DNA of 64,000 nt from Irpex lacteus. Its lineage: Eukaryota > Basidiomycota > Agaricomycetes > Polyporales > Irpicaceae. A program made the position numbers and the translations under genes. The stretch lies in contig MQVO02000049.1 of assembly GCA_001986395.2 (NCBI GenBank), positions 1-64,000 of the forward strand, in the 5' to 3' direction. The notes under the pieces are model-generated. The model searched no databases. It was not told the DNA's origin and saw only the letters and a program-made list of their open reading frames with translations. Below are positions 63,897 through 64,000 of this stretch, piece by piece. Positions within the stretch are counted from its first letter, which is position 1, and every line of letters begins with the position of its first letter.

Positions 63897-64000
63897 CGCA
63901 ATTTCTGAGGTTCAAAGAAGTCTTGTTCCAGTGCGAGCTAGTGCTTTGGACAACTCTGAAAGTAACGTAAATGATTCCTCAGCGTACAATTCTGCCAATA
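63897..64000 (+). repeat. Dispersed repeat, copy 2 (runs off the window)
   Basis: Same-orientation homologue of 53410-53528, including TTGTTCCAGTGCGAGCTAG and AATTCTGCCAATA at the edge. In copy 1 the next bases lead within 30 bases into the terminal repeat at 53557, so another element end may lie just outside the window. Confidence 0.85.

Overview
The window is nuclear DNA of a filamentous basidiomycete, most likely an agaricomycete. The support is: dense genes split by 45-90 nt introns with GTRNGT donors, a fungal-type conventional myosin, the bifunctional mitochondrial ARG5,6 enzyme, a sphingolipid C9-methyltransferase, a Crinkler-type kinase and a Plavaka transposase relic. No species call is possible from sequence alone.

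Layout. 1-1090 is the 3' part of a decayed SAM methyltransferase gene. 2827-10782 is a myosin II heavy chain in 18 exons. 11208-15382 is a mirror-image duplication: two small genes (an APH-like kinase and an unknown 168-residue protein) occur once on each strand around a centre near 13.1 kb. 16086-22946 holds ribosomal protein L38, elongin C and a very large RING protein with SUMO-interaction-like motifs. 22947-26229 is a gene-poor block of internal repeats. 26230-31917 has a lineage-specific protein, ARG5,6 and UBC13. 33220-39862 has an F-box protein, an unrecognised Ser/Pro-rich protein and a Crinkler/REase-like/kinase gene with a late frameshift. 40201-52487 has a second E2 with a SUMO-interaction-like tail, a protein made only of the GTPBP1 N-terminal region plus a disordered tail, a LysM protein, ULA1, PSF1, YIF1 and the sphingolipid C9-methyltransferase. 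From about 52.8 kb the sequence turns AT-rich and carries no intact host gene: an inverted-repeat element, long-range terminal inverted repeats enclosing nested debris, an LTR with a cut-off gag, a captured gene fragment, tRNA-like Pol III modules, and Plavaka and copia remnants.

How genes relate. Six genes between 17 and 48 kb belong to ubiquitin or ubiquitin-like pathways (elongin C, RING E3, UBC13, F-box, a second E2, ULA1). PSF1 and ULA1 share a short bidirectional promoter with striking repeats. Exon models were checked by summing exon lengths: myosin, RING protein, elongin C, L38, ARG5,6, UBC13, F-box, E2, GTPBP1-like, LysM, YIF1 and C9-methyltransferase models all come out divisible by three. 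Those models require several GC-AG introns, which is the most unusual gene-structure feature of the window.
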